Below, in pieces: positions 43,634 through 46,430 of a stretch of DNA of 46,430 nucleotides; the first letter of the stretch is position 1; every line of letters starts with the position of its first letter. Source of the DNA: Alphaproteobacteria bacterium (GTDB lineage Bacteria > Pseudomonadota > Alphaproteobacteria > WRAU01 > Hepatincolaceae); the NCBI GenBank assembly GCA_009780035.1, contig WRAU01000009.1, positions 24,001 to 70,430 of the forward strand, given 5' to 3'. The notes under the pieces are model-generated. The model did not search any database, was not told the origin of the DNA, and worked only from the letters and a program-made list of their open reading frames with translations. Made by a program: the position numbers and the translations under genes.

Positions 43634-44653
43634 TTATTCCTTATTTTTAAGATTAAAAAAATTATCTAAACCGAAGTGAGTATAATCTTTTGTGATATTT
43701 GAATTTACTTCATGCCCTACCACAAATTTACGCAATCTATCGCTCATTGGTTTACCGTTTAGGAAATCAAACTCGCCTGTTTCTGTCCATGTTAAAAAGG
43801 TATGGCGGAACATGTGGGCTGAAGCCTTACTCCAGTTCTTAAAACCTGATAATTCAGCATATTTTTTTATTTTATTGTTTAGTGTTGAAAGAGGTTTATT
43901 TACAACGAATTCATTGTTGCTATTATTTATTAAATATTTTAAGCTGTCAATTTCTTCTTGGCATAGCATAGGAATTTTCTTTTCTTTTTTTGTTTTATTG
44001 AATTCTGCAGGTATAAGAATATGCGGCGTGGGTGAATCTAAAAATACTCTATCTTTAGTAAGTGTCAATAATTCATTAATCCTAGCCCCTGTATGCAGCA
44101 TAACAATAAAAAGATGTTTAAAGTCCTGCTCTTTAACCTCATTGATAAAATTAGCCCATTCAGCTTTTTTAAAGAATAGTTCTCTTTTGCCTTTCTCTAT
44201 TCCATCTAAATCAAAAATTGCATTTTCAAGCGGTTTTGCTTTTTTCTTACAATAAAGATAGCAGGCTTTGATTTCACTTACTTTAGTTATTATTGTGCCG
44301 CCTGCGTAATTTTTAGATTGCAAATACTGAATAAAAGTGTCTACTGTTTCAGTATTTGCTTGGCAATCAAGAACTTTTGCAGATTTTAAATAATTAATAG
44401 TGCTATTAAGATTTTTTAAAGTCCCAATTGTTAGTCTATCTTCTTTATTTTTAAGATAAAAATCTATAATTTCACTCCAAGTAAGGGGGTTCTTTTTGTG
44501 GTGCAAGTATATACCATTATAAATTTCATTATCTATTTTTTCAGCAAATTTTTTCGCAAGTTTTTTACGAGTTGTTTTTGTGGATTTTTTGTATCTTTGA
44601 CCCTCGTAGCTGAAGTCAATCCAGTAGATTTTTCCTCTTTTAAAAATTCGCAT
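43634..44653 (-). CDS. int: Prophage tyrosine integrase
   Basis: 339 residues, tyrosine recombinase. An N-terminal arm-binding domain (RGKIYWIDFSYEGQRYKKST), a core-binding SAM-like domain (about residues 57-140) and the catalytic domain. Catalytic residues seen: HTGARINELL (Arg, about residue 191), AHMFRHTFLTW (His-x-x-Arg), FVVGHEVNSNITKDYTHFG (His and nucleophile Tyr). Complete set, so likely active. All five Trp codons are UGG. The gene lies at the left end of a prophage, pointing toward the truncated methyltransferase, as expected for an att-adjacent integrase. att repeats were not identified. Confidence 0.95.
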   Translation of the reverse strand: MRIFKRGKIYWIDFSYEGQRYKKSTKTTRKKLAKKFAEKIDNEIYNGIYLHHKKNPLTWSEIIDFYLKNKEDRLTIGTLKNLNSTINYLKSAKVLDCQANTETVDTFIQYLQSKNYAGGTIITKVSEIKACYLYCKKKAKPLENAIFDLDGIEKGKRELFFKKAEWANFINEVKEQDFKHLFIVMLHTGARINELLTLTKDRVFLDSPTPHILIPAEFNKTKKEKKIPMLCQEEIDSLKYLINNSNNEFVVNKPLSTLNNKIKKYAELSGFKNWSKASAHMFRHTFLTWTETGEFDFLNGKPMSDRLRKFVVGHEVNSNITKDYTHFGLDNFFNLKNKE

Positions 44654-44838
44654 TCTTTTTCATTCCCTGTGTGTAGTTTATCTATATATTCCTTTCGTAT
44701 CCTCCAAAAATTTTTCTTTAGTCCTGGTAATTTTATTGCTGGTATCGTGCCATTCCCCATTAATTCATAAAGAATTCCAAGGTCCTTGTAGAGTCCCATT
44801 GCGATAATTTCTTTTGGTGTATAGTATTGTTTTTCCAT
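44533..44838 (-). CDS. Excisionase-like HTH protein overlapping int
   Basis: 101 residues. The first 57 (YYTPKEIIAMGLYKDLGILYE, then IPAIKLPGLKKNFWRIRKEYID) have the winged-helix plan of excisionase/MerR-type DNA-binding domains. The C-terminal 40 are basic. The last 121 bases overlap the beginning of int in another frame, more than usual. The basic tail may be genuine or the overlap may reflect a small deletion that fused the two ends. Role, if real: control of excision direction. Confidence 0.7.
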   Translation of the reverse strand: MEKQYYTPKEIIAMGLYKDLGILYELMGNGTIPAIKLPGLKKNFWRIRKEYIDKLHTGNEKECEFLKEEKSTGLTSATRVKDTKNPQKQLVKNLRKNLLKK

Positions 44839-44944
44839 GTTTTACCTTTTCTTTTCTATATTTTTTAATAAAATTAACGCCCCACCATCAACTAATTCCA
44901 CACTCTGTGGTTGTTATTAGTTTGTTTATATCTATAACCGGCAT

Positions 44945-45883
44945 TTACTCTCCTTGAATTTTATAATTAAAATAGCCATCAACCTCTTTTTCCTCAAAGA
45001 ATTCAGGGTGTTCTTTTAGTAATTTCTGTTTAGCTTCTTTTTTGAGGGTTTTATTAATTTTGGGTTTTACATAAGAAACTAAAAAATGTTCATTTTTTAA
45101 ACCGCTTTCGTTGAGGTGAGAAGATATGTAATCCTTAAGCTCGTTAATATCATCTTCCATTGCATTTTTAGCTTGAATTAGATTTTTTAGTTGCTCGCAA
45201 TCTGTAGTTAAATCTGCATCTACATTATAAACATTGCCATTGTGCCAGATTTTGCCGTCTAATTTGCCGTAGTAAGCTAATAATAAATTTTCAAACTCAT
45301 TTAAATATTCTTCAGTTTCTTCTGTTCCTAAGTTAAAAAAATCCTCAACTTTCTCTCTATAACATATTGCACCTCTAACAGACTTAATCCCTAGAGCATA
45401 AGCAGCAATTTGCAATTTATGCTTATCGGTTTTACTTGTGCCAGTCTTATAATCAAACACATATAACCTACCTTCACTATCTTCACAAACTAAATCAATT
45501 GTTCCTGCATACTTACAACCTTGTATTTCAGCGATAAATGGATATTCAACATATTTTGGTTTTAAACCATTTTCTAACAGAAATTTAGAGAGGTTTTCCG
45601 CAATCTTGAAATCTTCAGGATTACAATCGTCAAATAAACCTTTAATTGTCGGTTTTTTGTTTAAGATATAACCGAATTCGTCAATCTCAACATTTTCGTC
45701 TTCTTTAGTGAAATTACCTAAAAAATAGTTTGCCATCGCCTCATGAAAAGCGTTGCCATTAGCGGATGCTTTACCACCCCCGCCGCTACCTATTATAGTT
45801 GAAACAGACGAGATTTGAGTATCACCTAAAAAGTAATCAACTCCTCGTTTTTCAAATTTTTGTTCTTCTAAAATTTCTTGCAT
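44945..45883 (-). CDS. PD-(D/E)XK exonuclease of RecB type (prophage recombination)
   Basis: 312 residues. The nuclease motifs stand in order: GNAFHEAMANYFLG (H-box, about residue 44), KYAGTIDLVCED (metal-binding Asp, about 128), LYVFDYKTGTSKTDKHKLQIAAYALG (Asp-x-Lys and the Gln-x-x-x-Tyr motif, about 140-165). This is the RecB-like/Cas4-like arrangement. Next to recT it is very probably the phage exonuclease that makes single strands for RecT annealing. Its ATG overlaps the stop of the 70-residue gene upstream (TAATG). Charged C-terminal tail. Confidence 0.88.
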   Translation of the reverse strand: MQEILEEQKFEKRGVDYFLGDTQISSVSTIIGSGGGGKASANGNAFHEAMANYFLGNFTKEDENVEIDEFGYILNKKPTIKGLFDDCNPEDFKIAENLSKFLLENGLKPKYVEYPFIAEIQGCKYAGTIDLVCEDSEGRLYVFDYKTGTSKTDKHKLQIAAYALGIKSVRGAICYREKVEDFFNLGTEETEEYLNEFENLLLAYYGKLDGKIWHNGNVYNVDADLTTDCEQLKNLIQAKNAMEDDINELKDYISSHLNESGLKNEHFLVSYVKPKINKTLKKEAKQKLLKEHPEFFEEKEVDGYFNYKIQGE

Positions 45884-46095
45884 TAATAAAATCCTATTTC
45901 TTTTTTAGCGTTGTAGAAATCTCTTAATGCTTTTTCTTTTTCAAGATAAGCAATAGTTTTGTGTTTGTTTAAATAATCTTCAGTTTGAGCTATAGTTTCA
46001 CCGAATTCAGCTTGATACTTAGCAGAATCGTCAAAATCTTTATTTATTTTTGTAGTAAGTTTTTCAATTATAAAATTTCTTAGTTTTTCTAACAT
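45883..46095 (-). CDS. Small prophage protein between recT and the exonuclease
   Basis: 70 residues, helical and highly charged (NFIIEKLTTKINKDFDDS, then EDYLNKHKTIAYLEKEKALRD). It begins four bases after the recT stop and its TAA overlaps the exonuclease ATG, so all three are translated together. No family recognised. A small partner of the recombination pair is possible; this rests on position only. Confidence 0.65.
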   Translation of the reverse strand: MLEKLRNFIIEKLTTKINKDFDDSAKYQAEFGETIAQTEDYLNKHKTIAYLEKEKALRDFYNAKKEIGFY

Positions 46096-46099
46096 TTTT

Positions 46100-46430
46100 T
46101 TAATTCTCCTTAATGTTGTTTAAATCTTGTAAATCTAAGTCTTGCTTTGCCTCTCCTGTTAATTTCTGCTTCTCGTTATCTATATACTTTGCGTTGCCAT
46201 CTGCATCAAAGGTTGCTTGGTCGCTGGTAATTGCTTGTTGCATTTCAATAGACAATGGAGCATATTTAGATAGCAATAGTTTAAGCACAGTCTTTTTTGC
46301 CATATTATCAAAATCAGTAGTCCATAATGATTTTTCCGCATACTGACCGCTGAACATTTTTGAGTATTTTTTGGCATGGGCGAATAATTCTTCTTTAGTC
46401 ATTACAAAATATTTTTCAAAGCCGTTTGTA
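46100..46430 (-). CDS. recT: RecT-family single-strand annealing protein (5' end outside window)
   Basis: The C-terminal 110 residues of RecT. The frame stays open to the window edge: NGFEKYFVMTKEELFAHAKK is read continuously, so Met at 46402 is internal. Diagnostic: HAKKYSKMF, WTTDFDNMAKKTVLKLLLSK and PLSIEMQQAI, all in RecT order. The tail is acidic and Gln/Asn-rich. RecT coats single strands and anneals them, with the exonuclease gene downstream as its usual partner. It runs leftward, toward the integrase. Confidence 0.93.
   Translation of the reverse strand, partial: TNGFEKYFVMTKEELFAHAKKYSKMFSGQYAEKSLWTTDFDNMAKKTVLKLLLSKYAPLSIEMQQAITSDQATFDADGNAKYIDNEKQKLTGEAKQDLDLQDLNNIKEN

Noticed and set aside
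43692-44255. 187-codon plus-strand frame opposite the integrase
   Set aside because: It is antisense to the catalytic domain of a clear integrase; peptide has no recognisable pattern.

Overview
The window is a stretch of an AT-rich, Gram-negative chromosome, most likely from a host-associated alphaproteobacterium of the Rickettsiales/Holosporales kind. This is inferred from the low G+C, the secD-secF-Mth938 gene order, the split Mrp/Mnh antiporter operon, many dispersed palindromes, a Fic/VbhA-type toxin-antitoxin remnant and surface sialylation genes. No species is named because nothing here fixes it.

Layout. 1-3655: end of secD, secF, an Mth938-like gene and a degenerate lytic transglycosylase. 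3.7-4.7 kb: a broken Fic toxin with a VbhA-like antitoxin between two look-alike terminators. 4.8-8.8 kb: an accessory patch with a folded RNA leader present twice in opposite orientations, an NlpC/P60 lipoprotein, a tandemly duplicated tRNA-His (one copy broken), a lipoprotein and two beta-barrel-like proteins. 9.0-10.3 kb: a secreted protein and an ICMT-type methyltransferase. 10.3-17.5 kb, minus strand: an eight-gene Mrp/Mnh cation/proton antiporter operon. 17.5-18.3 kb: repeats and a decayed reading frame. 18.3-28.9 kb: a podovirus-like virion module (TerL, portal, Bbp19-like, scaffold-like, major capsid, tail tube A and B, fibre). 29.1-33.5 kb: PTS IIBC, a YfcC-type transporter, a Tsx-like channel and a rhodanese. 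33.5-38.5 kb: a formate/nitrite-type channel and four exported or unknown proteins. 38.7-42.8 kb: a polysialyltransferase-like enzyme, NeuB, NeuA and a secreted GH3 hexosaminidase. 42.9-46.4 kb: a truncated DNA methyltransferase against the integrase end of a second prophage (Int, Xis-like, RecB-type nuclease, small protein, RecT running off the edge).

The main discovery candidate is the virion module. Eight in-frame UGA codons interrupt seven of its genes, including TerL, portal, capsid and both tail-tube genes. Each sits where tryptophan fits, and in several the frame beyond the UGA carries conserved family motifs. No UAA, UAG or frameshift interrupts these eleven genes, and all end in UAA or UAG. 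By hand count the module has about 28 UGG and 8 UGA tryptophan codons. The surrounding chromosomal genes have about 75 UGG and no UGA, and two of them end in UGA. The module therefore seems to be read with UGA = Trp inside a chromosome that does not use that code. No UGA-reading tRNA is visible here, so the decoder must lie elsewhere or be the host tRNA-Trp. A perfect sigma70-type promoter (TTGACA, 17 bp, TATAAT) drives portal onward, and no lysis, replication or integration genes accompany the module. It may be a retained or domesticated capsid cassette whose output is gated by UGA suppression.

A second theme is structured repeats. One is a family of about 90-110 bp palindromes whose inner stems differ in sequence but keep pairing. 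They sit at the 3' ends of host genes and in nearly every gap of the virion module. The other is a leader RNA with a covarying long stem, a potential pseudoknot and a possible competing helix near the ribosome binding site.
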